From positions 1 through 8,229 of the forward strand of contig USBO01000076.1 of the NCBI GenBank assembly GCA_900552955.1: a DNA stretch of 8,229 nt, given 5' to 3'. The position numbers were made by a program, and so were the translations under genes. A model generated the notes under the pieces. The model saw only the letters and a list, made by a program, of their open reading frames with translations, was not told the DNA's origin and did no database searches. The stretch's first letter is position 1; the number at the start of each line of letters is the position of its first letter. The DNA is from an uncultured Alistipes sp. (lineage in GTDB: Bacteria > Bacteroidota > Bacteroidia > Bacteroidales > Rikenellaceae). Below, one piece after another: positions 1 through 6,450 of this stretch.

Positions 1-670
1 CGCTGCGTGCGATCATGCCCTGCGCCTCGAGCGCGGTGGCGTCCTCGAGGTGTTTGCGCACGCCGTCGACCACCTGCTGCCGCACGAGGACAACCTGCCG
101 AGCGAGTGCCAGCCCGTAGTAGCGCTCGACGAGCTCCGAGACCAGTGCGTTGCGTTGTTGGTGCGCCTGCGAGACGGCCGTCTCCTCGTTGATGCGGGCC
201 GCACGGTTGGCGGCGTTGATCTTGCCGCCCAGCCACAGCGGGATCATGACGTCGCCGCCCACGAGTCCCAGACTGCGATCCTGCAGCGGAAGCGCCCAGT
301 CGGCACTCAGCGCGCCGCCGAGCAGCTGCGACAGCGGAGGGATCAGTTCGGGCGGAACCAGTCCGCTCTGGAAGATCTGTCCGGCCAGATCGCGTACCGG
401 TGTCTTCATGTTGTTGAGATCGATCTCGATGTCCTTGCCCAGATAGGCATAGCTGCCCGTGATGCCGATCTGAGGCATACGCAGACCGATGGCGGCCCGA
501 CGTTCCTGCTGTGCGGCGAGACGGTTGAACTCGGCGGCCTGGAGGGCGGGATTGTCCGAGAGCGTCATTTCGAGCGCCTCCTCCAGCGACAGGGTTCTGC
601 CCGCTTGCTGTTGTGCGGAAAGTTGCATGACAGCGGTCAGGGCGAGAATAACCAGCGTGACTTTTTTCAT
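1..670 (-). CDS. TolC family outer-membrane efflux protein (N-terminal part; C-terminus beyond the left edge)
   Basis: Reading leftwards from the ATG at 668-670 gives 223 codons open to the window edge. The protein begins with a Sec signal peptide (MKKVTLVILALTAVMQLSAQ, cleavage near residue 19). The mature part then has the TolC-type start LSLEEALEMTLSDNPALQAA, followed by an alanine-, arginine- and glutamine-rich helix and MPQIGITGSYAYLG, which resembles the first beta-hairpin. A second strand-rich stretch (VMIPLWLGGKINAANRAA) leads into a long helix ending HLEDATALEAQGMIARS, a typical TolC helix motif. The family forms trimeric outer-membrane and periplasmic channels that work with an HlyD-type adaptor and an RND or ABC pump. 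Any such partners would lie off the left edge. The substrate cannot be told. The gene is separated by 103 bp from the RibD-like gene upstream on the same strand, so it may have its own promoter. Confidence 0.93.
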   Translation of the reverse strand, partial: MKKVTLVILALTAVMQLSAQQQAGRTLSLEEALEMTLSDNPALQAAEFNRLAAQQERRAAIGLRMPQIGITGSYAYLGKDIEIDLNNMKTPVRDLAGQIFQSGLVPPELIPPLSQLLGGALSADWALPLQDRSLGLVGGDVMIPLWLGGKINAANRAARINEETAVSQAHQQRNALVSELVERYYGLALARQVVLVRQQVVDGVRKHLEDATALEAQGMIARS

Positions 671-694
671 ATCGTTCAATACTAATTGATGTTG

Positions 695-702
695 CGAAGA
701 TA
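695..702 (-). promoter_or_regulatory. Weak −7-like box for the TolC gene
   Basis: On the minus strand this reads TATCTTCG, one base away from the Bacteroidetes TAnnTTTG −7 consensus, 24 nt before the TolC start codon. No TTG is found at the usual 19-21 nt further upstream; the nearest gives a 15-nt gap. This is a possible promoter only. Confidence 0.35.
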
Positions 703-730
703 GAGATTATCTGCCTGCAATCTGTTTGCG

Positions 731-769
731 TGTGGATAAATAGACCATTTTTAGTCCATTTAGTCCACA
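731..769. repeat. Imperfect 39-bp palindrome with a DnaA-box sequence
   Basis: Left arm 731-747 and right arm 752-769 pair over about 15 bp, with one bulge and two mismatches around a TTTT loop. The left arm contains TGTGGATAA, which is the perfect DnaA box TTATCCACA on the minus strand. The right arm holds two tandem copies of TTTAGTCCA (750-758 and 759-767). Read on the plus strand the hairpin is followed by six Ts (770-775), like an intrinsic terminator, but no plus-strand gene ends here. It sits just past the stop codon of the RibD-like gene and may be a terminator, an operator or a DnaA-binding site. Confidence 0.5.
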
Positions 770-773
770 TTTT

Positions 774-1859
774 TTATTCGTCGGAGCGAAGATGGCGATT
801 GACGTCGAGCACTTCGTCGCCCAATTGCGGATAGACGCGCACGTCGACGCCTCCTTTCCGCAGTCGCAGCGCCCCTTCGCAGCATACGAAACACGACGGC
901 TCGTAAAGCGCAAAAACCGTGCGCGAGAAGCCGTGACGCAAAATCAGTTCCGAACAACTTTCCGGTTCGCTGCTGCGTGTCGAGCAGGGCTCCATCGAGG
1001 AGTAGACGGTCGCGCCGCGCAGATCGGCTCCGGCGGCCGTCGCCTTGAGAATGGCCTCCTGCTCGGCGTGATGCGTGGGCGACGTTTCGTGGGTGTAGCC
1101 CGTGAATGTCTCGCCCGCGCGGGTCACGATGACGGCTCCTACGCAGTAGGAGGTCGCACTGGGCGTGCAGCGGCGGCTCAGCCCGACGGCTCGGCGCAGG
1201 TGGTGCAGGTCCTCCTCCGTGTGGTCGGGATGCAGCGTGTAGGTCGTGACCTCCATCCCCTCCAGTTCGCAGCGCTGCCGCGCGAAGCCGCTCAGGTCGA
1301 GGGGCGATTCGAACCGCGGGGCGGCGGGGTCGCCGACGCATATGGCGGGATTGACCGCCACGCGCAGCGTGTCGACGAGTTTTTCGTCCAGAAACATGCC
1401 GAGCGTACGCGGACCGCCCTCGACGAGCAGCCGCCGCAGGCCCCGTTTCTCCAGCTCGGTCACGATGCGTGCGGCCGAGAGATCGGGGCCGCGGACGACC
1501 TCGGCAGCGGTCTCGAGCGCCGACGCGGCGGCATTGTCGGTGAATACGATGCACGGAGCGGTGCCTGCGGTGAAGAAATTCGACGCAGGATCGAGCCGCA
1601 GCGTGCGGCTCAGCGTCACCTTCACGGGGTCGGCGGGCCGGCCTGCCGCAAGCCGTTCGCAGCGGAGCGCCTCGTCGCGCACGGTGAGCGACGGATTGTC
1701 GCGGCGCACCGTTTCCGCACCCACGAGAATGGCGTCGGCCCACGCGCGCAGGCGCATCACCTCCCGCCAGTCGGCGGGCGTCGAAAGCATCAGCCGGCGG
1801 GGCGACCGATCGTCCATACAGCCGTCGCCCGAGAGGGCGACCGAAGCGAAAACGTTCAT
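774..1859 (-). CDS. RibD-like fused reductase-deaminase with swapped domain order
   Basis: This is a 361-aa protein. Residues 1-208 form a RibD C-terminal type (dihydrofolate reductase-like) domain. It starts MNVFASVALSGDG and contains ADAILVGAETVRRDNPSL (41-58) and LLVEGGPRTLGMFLDEKLVD (144-163). Residues from about 213 to 361 form a cytidine-deaminase-like zinc domain with the H264-A265-E266 motif, P291-C292 and C302. By family these activities reduce and deaminate pyrimidine intermediates of riboflavin synthesis. Normal bacterial RibD has the deaminase first, so the order here is reversed. The zinc-site spacing (C-x9-C, SSMEPCSTRSSEPESC) differs from typical RibD (PCSHYGKTPPC, C-x8-C) and resembles stand-alone deaminases I recall from actinomycetes. 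A role in riboflavin synthesis is therefore inferred; another pterin or pyrimidine substrate is possible. The start at 1859 is chosen because it overlaps the upstream stop as ATGA, which implies translational coupling. Confidence 0.85.
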   Translation of the reverse strand: MNVFASVALSGDGCMDDRSPRRLMLSTPADWREVMRLRAWADAILVGAETVRRDNPSLTVRDEALRCERLAAGRPADPVKVTLSRTLRLDPASNFFTAGTAPCIVFTDNAAASALETAAEVVRGPDLSAARIVTELEKRGLRRLLVEGGPRTLGMFLDEKLVDTLRVAVNPAICVGDPAAPRFESPLDLSGFARQRCELEGMEVTTYTLHPDHTEEDLHHLRRAVGLSRRCTPSATSYCVGAVIVTRAGETFTGYTHETSPTHHAEQEAILKATAAGADLRGATVYSSMEPCSTRSSEPESCSELILRHGFSRTVFALYEPSCFVCCEGALRLRKGGVDVRVYPQLGDEVLDVNRHLRSDE

Positions 1860-3019
1860 CGTCGTAATTCGAACAGGGTTATTTCGGGATTCGCACCGAT
1901 CCGCATGGGGAATCCCACGCATCCGATGCCGTCGTTGACGTAAAGCGTTCTGCCCTGTTCTTCATAGGGGCCGCTCCATCGCCGGTAGAGCAACTGCGCG
2001 GGCGAAAAGGCGCATCCCGCGAGGCGAAATTTGCTCTGCATGCTGTGGACGTGTCCCGACAGGGTCAGGTCGCCGTGACCGGTGTCGAGAATCCGATCCC
2101 AGAGTTGCGGGACGTGGGCCGCCGTGATGTTGTAGAGCCTGTCCGGCACGTCGCGGTAGGTCGGCCCGATGTCGTAGTCGGGCAGCGTGCGGTCGTGACG
2201 CTGACGCACCAGCGTCGGATCGTAGGAGATGCCCGACAGGGCGATCGAGTCGCCGCCGCGCCGCAGGTAGATCGTCTCGTTGTCGAGGACGCGCCACCCC
2301 ATCGTCCGCTGACGCTCGAGCAGTGCGGCGAGGTTCGCCGCGGGCGGAAGTGCGAGCGTGTCGGCGATGTAGTTGCCCGTGTCGTGGTTGCCCGTGACCG
2401 AAAAGGTTCCGTAACGGCTGCGGATGCCGCCCAGCAGACGCATGGCCGTGGAGTCGAGTTCCGTGTAGCGGATGTTGACCAGGTCGCCCGTGAAGATCAC
2501 CAGGTCGGCATGCAGCGCATTGAGCGAATCGACCAGCGCCGTCATCTCCCGACGGGGGTCGACGAGCGTTCCGATATGCAGGTCGGAGAACTGGGCGATG
2601 CGCAGCCCATCGAACGCTTCGGGCAGCCGGTCGCTGTGCAGCACGATGCGGTTTACAACCAGCGTGCGGCGTCCCCGAACGGCTCCCCGGATCAGGATGC
2701 AGGCGGCCGCGGCGGCGGCCAGCAGGGCGAGGATTCGCACCGTGCGGCCGTTGCCCGTGATGCGCACGGCATAGTAGATCATCCGCGGCAGCGTGAGCAG
2801 CAGGTAGCCGAAGAGCGTCCACATGGCCACCTGGATGAGACCCGTGGGATTGTCGCGCACCAGCCAGAGCAGAGCGAGAATCGCAAACGGCAGCAGGTCG
2901 ACGGCGACGACGAGTGCGCCCACGGTGTTGCGGTGTCGGAACGTGCTGCCGTGCCGACGGAAATACCATCTGTCGACGACGAGCGACAGCAGGAGCAGGG
3001 AAAGCAGGATCCACCTCAT
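1856..3019 (-). CDS. Membrane-anchored metallophosphoesterase (YkuE-like)
   Basis: This is a 387-aa protein starting MRWILLSLLLLSLVVD. The N-terminal 115 residues hold about four hydrophobic segments (near 2-16, 33-54, 62-83 and 95-111), so it is an inner-membrane protein. The catalytic domain carries the full calcineurin-like metal set: SDLH (D146, H148), GD (D179), GNHD (211-213), a histidine in AAH (H302) and GHVH (H323, H325). It ends with YVNDGIGCVGFPMRIG, a motif common in this subfamily. Family members hydrolyse phosphoesters using two metal ions; some act on lipid substrates such as UDP-diacylglucosamine, but the substrate here is unknown. It is the first gene of a two-gene operon with the RibD-like gene, which starts inside its stop codon. 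A longer reading frame with an upstream ATG at 3103 exists, but it would run through the −7 box, so the ATG at 3019 is preferred. Confidence 0.92.
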   Translation of the reverse strand: MRWILLSLLLLSLVVDRWYFRRHGSTFRHRNTVGALVVAVDLLPFAILALLWLVRDNPTGLIQVAMWTLFGYLLLTLPRMIYYAVRITGNGRTVRILALLAAAAAACILIRGAVRGRRTLVVNRIVLHSDRLPEAFDGLRIAQFSDLHIGTLVDPRREMTALVDSLNALHADLVIFTGDLVNIRYTELDSTAMRLLGGIRSRYGTFSVTGNHDTGNYIADTLALPPAANLAALLERQRTMGWRVLDNETIYLRRGGDSIALSGISYDPTLVRQRHDRTLPDYDIGPTYRDVPDRLYNITAAHVPQLWDRILDTGHGDLTLSGHVHSMQSKFRLAGCAFSPAQLLYRRWSGPYEEQGRTLYVNDGIGCVGFPMRIGANPEITLFELRR

Positions 3020-3042
3020 GACAGTCGGTTGTGAAGAGTGGG

Positions 3043-3050
3043 CAAATATA
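3043..3050 (-). promoter_or_regulatory. −7 box of the metallophosphoesterase operon
   Basis: The minus strand reads TATATTTG, a full match to TAnnTTTG, 23 nt upstream of the start codon at 3019. The −33 position has only a T-run (3064-3069) and no clear TTG. The short gap implies a 5' leader of roughly 15-20 nt. Confidence 0.55.
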
Positions 3051-3087
3051 CGAATTCGGAGGGAAAAAACCGCTCGGTCAGGGCGGA

Positions 3088-3101
3088 GTTTCGGCCGAAA
3101 C
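3088..3101. promoter_or_regulatory. Perfect 14-bp palindrome, candidate operator or activator site
   Basis: GTTTCGGCCGAAAC is its own reverse complement. It lies in the divergent gap, 38 bp upstream of the phosphoesterase −7 box and about 60 bp before the −24 element of the putative sigma-54 promoter. Related half-sites (CCGAAAA, CCGAAAC) follow at about 3141-3156. This layout fits a dimeric regulator; binding is inferred, not shown. Confidence 0.45.
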
Positions 3102-3160
3102 ACCTTTTATTAATATAACGGAAACTCCATCGGTCATCGCCCGAAAACCCCGAAACTCTT

Positions 3161-3176
3161 TGGCATACGACTTGCT
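3161..3176 (+). promoter_or_regulatory. Putative sigma-54 (−24/−12) promoter for the porin
   Basis: The sequence TGGCATACGACTTGCT matches the sigma-54 pattern TGGCA-N6-TTGCW, with GG and GC separated by exactly 10 bp. Transcription would start near 3187 and leave a leader of about 64 nt before the porin ATG at 3251. No TAnnTTTG box was found between 3100 and 3250 on this strand, which strengthens the case. Confidence 0.5.
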
Positions 3177-3250
3177 TACGCAACGGGCGAATGGTAAACC
3201 TCTGTTGCACAACAATCATTAACAGGTCCAAATTTTAACGACAAGAGCTT

Positions 3251-4597
3251 ATGAGAACAGTCCGACCTTTGATCGCTGCGTTGTTCCTGACGACCGCGGT
3301 TTCGGCGCAGCCTCACCTGCCCTCCGCCCCGGATGCGAACTCGCCCACGGTTTACATGATTTCCGTGCAGGAGACCGATACGCTCGTCCCCTGCGAGTGG
3401 CGTGCGCGTGCGGCCCGCAACCGGCTGGCCATGATGGATGCTGTCGACGATTATAAGGCCACGCACCGCACCGGCTTCCAGCAGCACGGGCGGCCGCAGT
3501 TCCTCTTTGCGCACAAACAGAACCGATATTCGCTGGCGGTCGGCGGATTCATCGCGCTGCGTACGAGTTACGATTTCGACGGCACTCCGTCGGCCACGGA
3601 CTTCACCCCTTCGTCGATCCCCGTTCCGGGCGATTATGCGACCCGTCAGCGGTTGTCGATGGACGCTTCGACGTCGCGCGTATATATCAAGGGTATCGCC
3701 AACACCCGTGCGCTGGGCCGTGTCGTGGTGTACGTCTCGACCGATTTCCGCGGCGGAGCGAAGGGCAGCTACACGCCGCGGCTGCGCGAGGCATACGTGT
3801 CGTTCGGGGGATTCACCTTCGGACGCGACGTGACGACCTTCTGCGATCTCGATGCGGGGCCCAAGACCATCGACTTTCAGGGGCCGAACGCCTATAATTT
3901 CACGTTCGCCACGATGATCCGTTACGAGGTGCCCTTTGCCAAAGATCATCTGCGGTTCGGACTGGCTGCCGAGCTGCCCGACGTGAGCGGCACGTTCGGC
4001 GAGACGTTCGATCCTATTCCGCAGCGCGTGCCCGATTTTCCGGCCTATCTCGAATGTGCCTGGGGTGCCGCGCGCAGCAGCCATTTCCGCGTGACGGGGA
4101 TCGTGCGCGATCTCTACCTGCACAATGCCACCACGGGCAGCAACACCTCGCTGCTGGGCTGGGGCGTTCAGGCCAGCACGCGCATCGAGCTGGCCCGCGC
4201 GCTGACGGTCTACGGGAGCGGCGTTTACGGCGAGGGCATCTCCCGCTACATCCAGGATCTGTCGGGGCTGGGTTACGACTTCACGCCCGATCCGCAGGAT
4301 CCCGCCAGGATCCAGACCATGCCGATGTGGGGCTGGTACGGTGCGGCGCGGATCCATATCGTGCCGCAGCGGCTCTTCGTCTCGGGCGGCTACTCCGAGG
4401 CGCACGTCGCACACCGGCACGGCTATTACGCCGGCGATCAATACCGGCGCGGGCGCTATATCTTCGGTAATGTTTTCTACAACTTCACCTCGCGTTGCAC
4501 GCTGGCGGCCGAATACCTCTACGGTCGTCGGGAAAACATGGACAGCGGGCGGAACCATGCCAACCGCGTGAGCATGCAGGTGCAGTACAATTTCTGA
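3251..4597 (+). CDS. DcaP-like outer-membrane porin
   Basis: This is a 448-aa protein with a signal peptide MRTVRPLIAALFLTTAVSAQ (cleavage after A19). Residues 50-72 are charged and probably helical. From about residue 82 the sequence alternates polar and aromatic residues as in a beta-barrel, and it ends in VQYNF, the aromatic C-terminus used for outer-membrane assembly. The region RLREAYVSFGGFTFGRDVTT (178-197) followed by FCDLDAGPKTIDFQGPNAYN (198-216) is the hallmark of DcaP-type trimeric porins, which take up small, often dicarboxylate-like, solutes. The substrate is unknown. It stands alone on its strand, divergent from the phosphoesterase operon and followed by a hairpin, so it is probably monocistronic. 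The upstream sigma-54-like promoter suggests regulation by an enhancer-binding activator. Only the family call is firm; nutrient control is inference. Confidence 0.85.
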   Translation: MRTVRPLIAALFLTTAVSAQPHLPSAPDANSPTVYMISVQETDTLVPCEWRARAARNRLAMMDAVDDYKATHRTGFQQHGRPQFLFAHKQNRYSLAVGGFIALRTSYDFDGTPSATDFTPSSIPVPGDYATRQRLSMDASTSRVYIKGIANTRALGRVVVYVSTDFRGGAKGSYTPRLREAYVSFGGFTFGRDVTTFCDLDAGPKTIDFQGPNAYNFTFATMIRYEVPFAKDHLRFGLAAELPDVSGTFGETFDPIPQRVPDFPAYLECAWGAARSSHFRVTGIVRDLYLHNATTGSNTSLLGWGVQASTRIELARALTVYGSGVYGEGISRYIQDLSGLGYDFTPDPQDPARIQTMPMWGWYGAARIHIVPQRLFVSGGYSEAHVAHRHGYYAGDQYRRGRYIFGNVFYNFTSRCTLAAEYLYGRRENMDSGRNHANRVSMQVQYNF

Positions 4598-4667
4598 CAG
4601 ACGATCGTCCGCCTGCGGTGCGAGTCCCCTCCTTAGGTGTGCGGGCCTCCTCCTGCGGCGGCGTCGA

Positions 4668-4706
4668 AACGGCCGGCGATCCTTTCACGGGGTCGCCGGT
4701 TCCGTT
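4668..4706 (+). terminator. Terminator-like hairpin after the porin gene
   Basis: The arms 4673-4682 and 4690-4699 pair over 10 bp (one G·T pair) around a 7-nt loop. Outer arms 4668-4672 (AACGG) and 4702-4706 (CCGTT) extend the stem beyond a 2-nt bulge. What follows is CTCTTCG, a poor U-tract, so termination would be weak or factor-assisted. It lies 70 nt past the porin stop. Confidence 0.42.
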
Positions 4707-4773
4707 CTCTTCGAGCATGCGCGGATTCGTTCGGCAGCTTCGGGATTCTCCCGCTCAGCAAAGTGCAAGCAAG

Positions 4774-4806
4774 TTTGCTTTTGTTTTCGGCTTATTCGTA
4801 TCTTTG
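4774..4806 (+). promoter_or_regulatory. Promoter in repeat unit A1
   Basis: TTTG (4774-4777) and TATCTTTG (4799-4806) are separated by 21 bp, a full match to the Bacteroidetes primary-sigma promoter pattern. The TTTG lies in the right arm of stem I. A transcript from here would have a leader of about 77 nt before the DUF4491-like gene and would include the whole A2 hairpin. Confidence 0.65.
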
Positions 4807-4848
4807 ACTTCGTCGAAGATACTGCGCCTCGGAAAAAGTGCAAGCAAG

Positions 4849-4882
4849 CTTGCCTTTTTCTCTCGGCTTATCCGTATCTTTG
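4849..4882 (+). promoter_or_regulatory. Promoter in repeat unit A2
   Basis: CTTG (4849-4852) and TATCTTTG (4875-4882) are separated by 22 bp. The box ends 5 nt before the ATG at 4888, so a transcript starting here would be leaderless or nearly so. Confidence 0.55.
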
Positions 4883-4887
4883 TCCGC

Positions 4888-5193
4888 ATGATGGAGTTTT
4901 TGGAGACATATCGTCTGACGGGAATCGTGGTCGGAGCGGCGACCTTCCTCATTATCGGGATTTTTCATCCGCTGGTCATCAAAGGCGAATATTATTTCGG
5001 CGTGCGCTGCTGGTGGGTGTTCGCCCTGTCGGGCGCGGCGACGCTCGCGGCTTCGGTGTGGGTCGACAGCCCGATCCTTTCGATCCTGCTGGCCGTGTGG
5101 GGCGCCTCGTCGCTGTGGTCGATCGGCGAACTGTTCGAGCAGCGCGAGCGTGTGGCCAAAGGTTGGTTTCCCAAACGCGAACGCAAACGCTGA
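4888..5193 (+). CDS. DUF4491-like small membrane protein
   Basis: This 101-aa protein starts MMEFLETYRLTGIVVGAATF. Three hydrophobic segments can be seen (near 10-30, 43-60 and 64-80). Conserved-looking motifs include GIFHPLVIKGEYYFGVRCWW in the middle and SLWSIGELFEQRERVAKGWF close to the basic C-terminus PKRERKR. Length and motifs fit the DUF4491 family, which as far as I know is confined mainly to Bacteroidetes and has no known function. The ATGs at 4888 and 4891 are both possible; the reading frame is open far upstream, but that part translates the repeat array. The CapA-like gene follows after 9 nt, so the two are probably co-transcribed from the repeat promoters. Confidence 0.82.
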   Translation: MMEFLETYRLTGIVVGAATFLIIGIFHPLVIKGEYYFGVRCWWVFALSGAATLAASVWVDSPILSILLAVWGASSLWSIGELFEQRERVAKGWFPKRERKR

Positions 5194-5202
5194 GACCCGT
5201 CG

Positions 5203-6294
5203 ATGAAACGCCGCATCGGATCGCTTGCCGTCCTGCTGCTGATGGCCGCCTCGGTCGTCGTCAGCATCTGCCGCCTGCGGAGTACCGCACCGCAGCCGGC
5301 TGCGGTTGCTCCGCGCGGAGAGCGTGTCTGCTGTGCACGGCTGCTCTTCGCCGGCGATGTGATGGCTCACCTGCCGCAGACGGTCGCGGCACGCAGGCCG
5401 GACGGGACGTACGATTTCTTCGAGCAGTTCCGCTTTGTGAAGCCCCGTTTCGATGCGGCCGATCTGGTGACGGTCAATCTCGAGACGACGCTCTCCCCTA
5501 CTGCACCCTATACGGGCTATCCCTGCTTCAGAACTCCCTCCGCATTGGCCCATGCGCTGCGCAGGGCGGGCGTCGACGTGGCCGTGACGGCTAATAACCA
5601 TTGCTGCGACGCCGGAGCGCGCGGCATCGCAGCGACGCTCGCTGCGCTCGACGACGCAGGCATCCGTCATACGGGAACCTTCGTCGACACGCTGCGGCAC
5701 GGTGCCGACCACCCGCTGCGCTTCGAACGCAACGGCATCCGCTTCGCGCTGTTCAGCTATACCTACGGTACCAACGGCCTGCCCGTGCCTGCGGGCACGA
5801 CGGTCAACCGGATCGACACGACGGCCATCGGCCGCGATCTGGCGGCGGTCGACCGGCTGACGACCGATTGCGTGATCGCCGTTGTGCATTGGGGCAATGA
5901 GTACGAACGACGCCCCTCGCGCGAGCAGCGCAGGCTGGCCGCTTTTCTGCGGCGTCACGGTGCGGATCTGGTCATCGGAAGCCATCCGCACGTGGTGCAG
6001 CCGGTCGAGGCGGATTCGTCGGGCGCGGTCTTCTATTCGCTCGGCAACTTCGTCTCGAATCAGCGGCGGCGCCACGGCGACGGCGGTCTGATGGCCGAGG
6101 TGGAGGTCGTCAAGCGGGTTGCGGACGGTGCGATGCGTTATGCGTCGCGGGCCGTGCCGGTGTGGGTCGCACTGCCCCGCTACCGCATTCTGCCGCCCGA
6201 GGCGGCCGACACGCTGCCGCTGCCGCCGCATGCCCGTGCCTCCTATGAACGCTTTCTGCGCGACACCCGCGAGCTGCTGGGCGGGAGGAATTGA
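5203..6294 (+). CDS. CapA family (PGA_cap-type) phosphoesterase-fold protein
   Basis: This is a 363-aa protein. An N-terminal hydrophobic segment (about 6-22) after MKRR acts as an uncleaved anchor or signal; C23 is preceded by VSI, which is not a good lipobox. The CapA metal-site motifs occur in order: GDVM (51-54), NLE (92-94), ANNH (130-133), HWGNE (229-233), GSHPHVVQP (259-267) and YSLGNF (278-283). Family members are calcineurin-fold proteins; the founding member takes part in poly-gamma-glutamate capsule synthesis in Bacillus. No capB, capC or capD partner is visible here, so a capsule role cannot be claimed and the protein may be a periplasmic-side hydrolase. Length is normal. ANNHCCDAG replaces the more usual ANNHALDYG-like sequence. 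It follows the DUF4491-like gene after 9 nt, which suggests one operon. Confidence 0.9.
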   Translation: MKRRIGSLAVLLLMAASVVVSICRLRSTAPQPAAVAPRGERVCCARLLFAGDVMAHLPQTVAARRPDGTYDFFEQFRFVKPRFDAADLVTVNLETTLSPTAPYTGYPCFRTPSALAHALRRAGVDVAVTANNHCCDAGARGIAATLAALDDAGIRHTGTFVDTLRHGADHPLRFERNGIRFALFSYTYGTNGLPVPAGTTVNRIDTTAIGRDLAAVDRLTTDCVIAVVHWGNEYERRPSREQRRLAAFLRRHGADLVIGSHPHVVQPVEADSSGAVFYSLGNFVSNQRRRHGDGGLMAEVEVVKRVADGAMRYASRAVPVWVALPRYRILPPEAADTLPLPPHARASYERFLRDTRELLGGRN

Positions 6295-6357
6295 GGAACG
6301 CGCCCTCTGAAATAGCTCCGGCGCCTCTGCCGCTTGCCTCGGATGGGGCCGCAGGGC

Positions 6358-6379
6358 GGCGACGGAACCGAGCGTCGCC
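6358..6379 (+). terminator. Hairpin after the CapA gene, possible terminator
   Basis: GGCGACG (6358-6364) and CGTCGCC (6373-6379) pair perfectly around an 8-nt loop, 64 nt past the CapA stop. There is no T-run after it, so an intrinsic terminator is doubtful. Nothing else was found in 6295-6400. Confidence 0.28.
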
Positions 6380-6400
6380 TGCGCGGAGACGGGGAAACTG

Positions 6401-6428
6401 AAAAAAGCGAACCTTGCGGGGTTCGCTT
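6401..6428 (-). terminator. Intrinsic terminator of the rubrerythrin gene
   Basis: On the minus strand AAGCGAACC and GGTTCGCTT form a perfect 9-bp stem around a 6-nt loop, followed by a T-run (six Ts counting the last two stem bases, complement of 6401-6406). It lies 22 nt past the rubrerythrin stop. It is a classic rho-independent signal for that gene. Confidence 0.88.
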
Positions 6429-6450
6429 CGTGTCTTCGCCGGAGGATGGT

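Larger units (their letters stand above)
4751..4882 (+). repeat. Array A: two units of a 76-bp promoter-hairpin repeat
   Basis: Two units (A1, A2) have −7 boxes exactly 76 bp apart. Each unit has a bulged hairpin (stem I at 4759-4783 and 4832-4860) followed by a conserved spacer (TTTTCGGCTTATTCG or CTCTCGGCTTATCCG) and TATCTTTG. Between the units, 4798-4808 and 4812-4822 form an 11-bp palindrome (stem II, loop TTC) that includes the −7 box. A similar array lies at 7221-7399. Array A points toward the DUF4491-like gene and ends 5 nt before its ATG. Confidence 0.85.

Noticed and set aside
792..1943. 383-codon open frame on the plus strand
   Set aside because: It is antisense to the RibD-like gene, which has clear reductase and deaminase motifs. 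The plus frame is a composition artefact.
3176..4558. 460-codon open frame on the minus strand
   Set aside because: It lies antisense to the porin, whose signal peptide, barrel pattern and C-terminal phenylalanine are convincing. The minus frame has no recognisable domain and is rich in Arg, Gly and Ala, as expected of a shadow in GC-rich DNA.
4600..4609. Palindrome GACGATCGTC just after the porin stop
   Set aside because: It is perfect but has no loop and no T-run, so it is a poor terminator; a 10-bp palindrome can occur by chance.
4751..4882. CRISPR-like repeat array
   Set aside because: Units are joined directly by conserved linkers, there are no variable spacers of constant length, copies are few and no cas genes are present.
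4755..4952. Similar short peptides encoded by both repeat arrays on the minus strand
   Set aside because: The shared residues (for example RISREKKAS) only reflect the DNA similarity of the repeats. The frames cross promoter motifs and have no plausible start context.
4792..6231. 479-codon open frame on the minus strand
   Set aside because: It is antisense to the DUF4491-like and CapA-like genes, which have full family motifs. It shows no motif of its own and runs into the repeat array.
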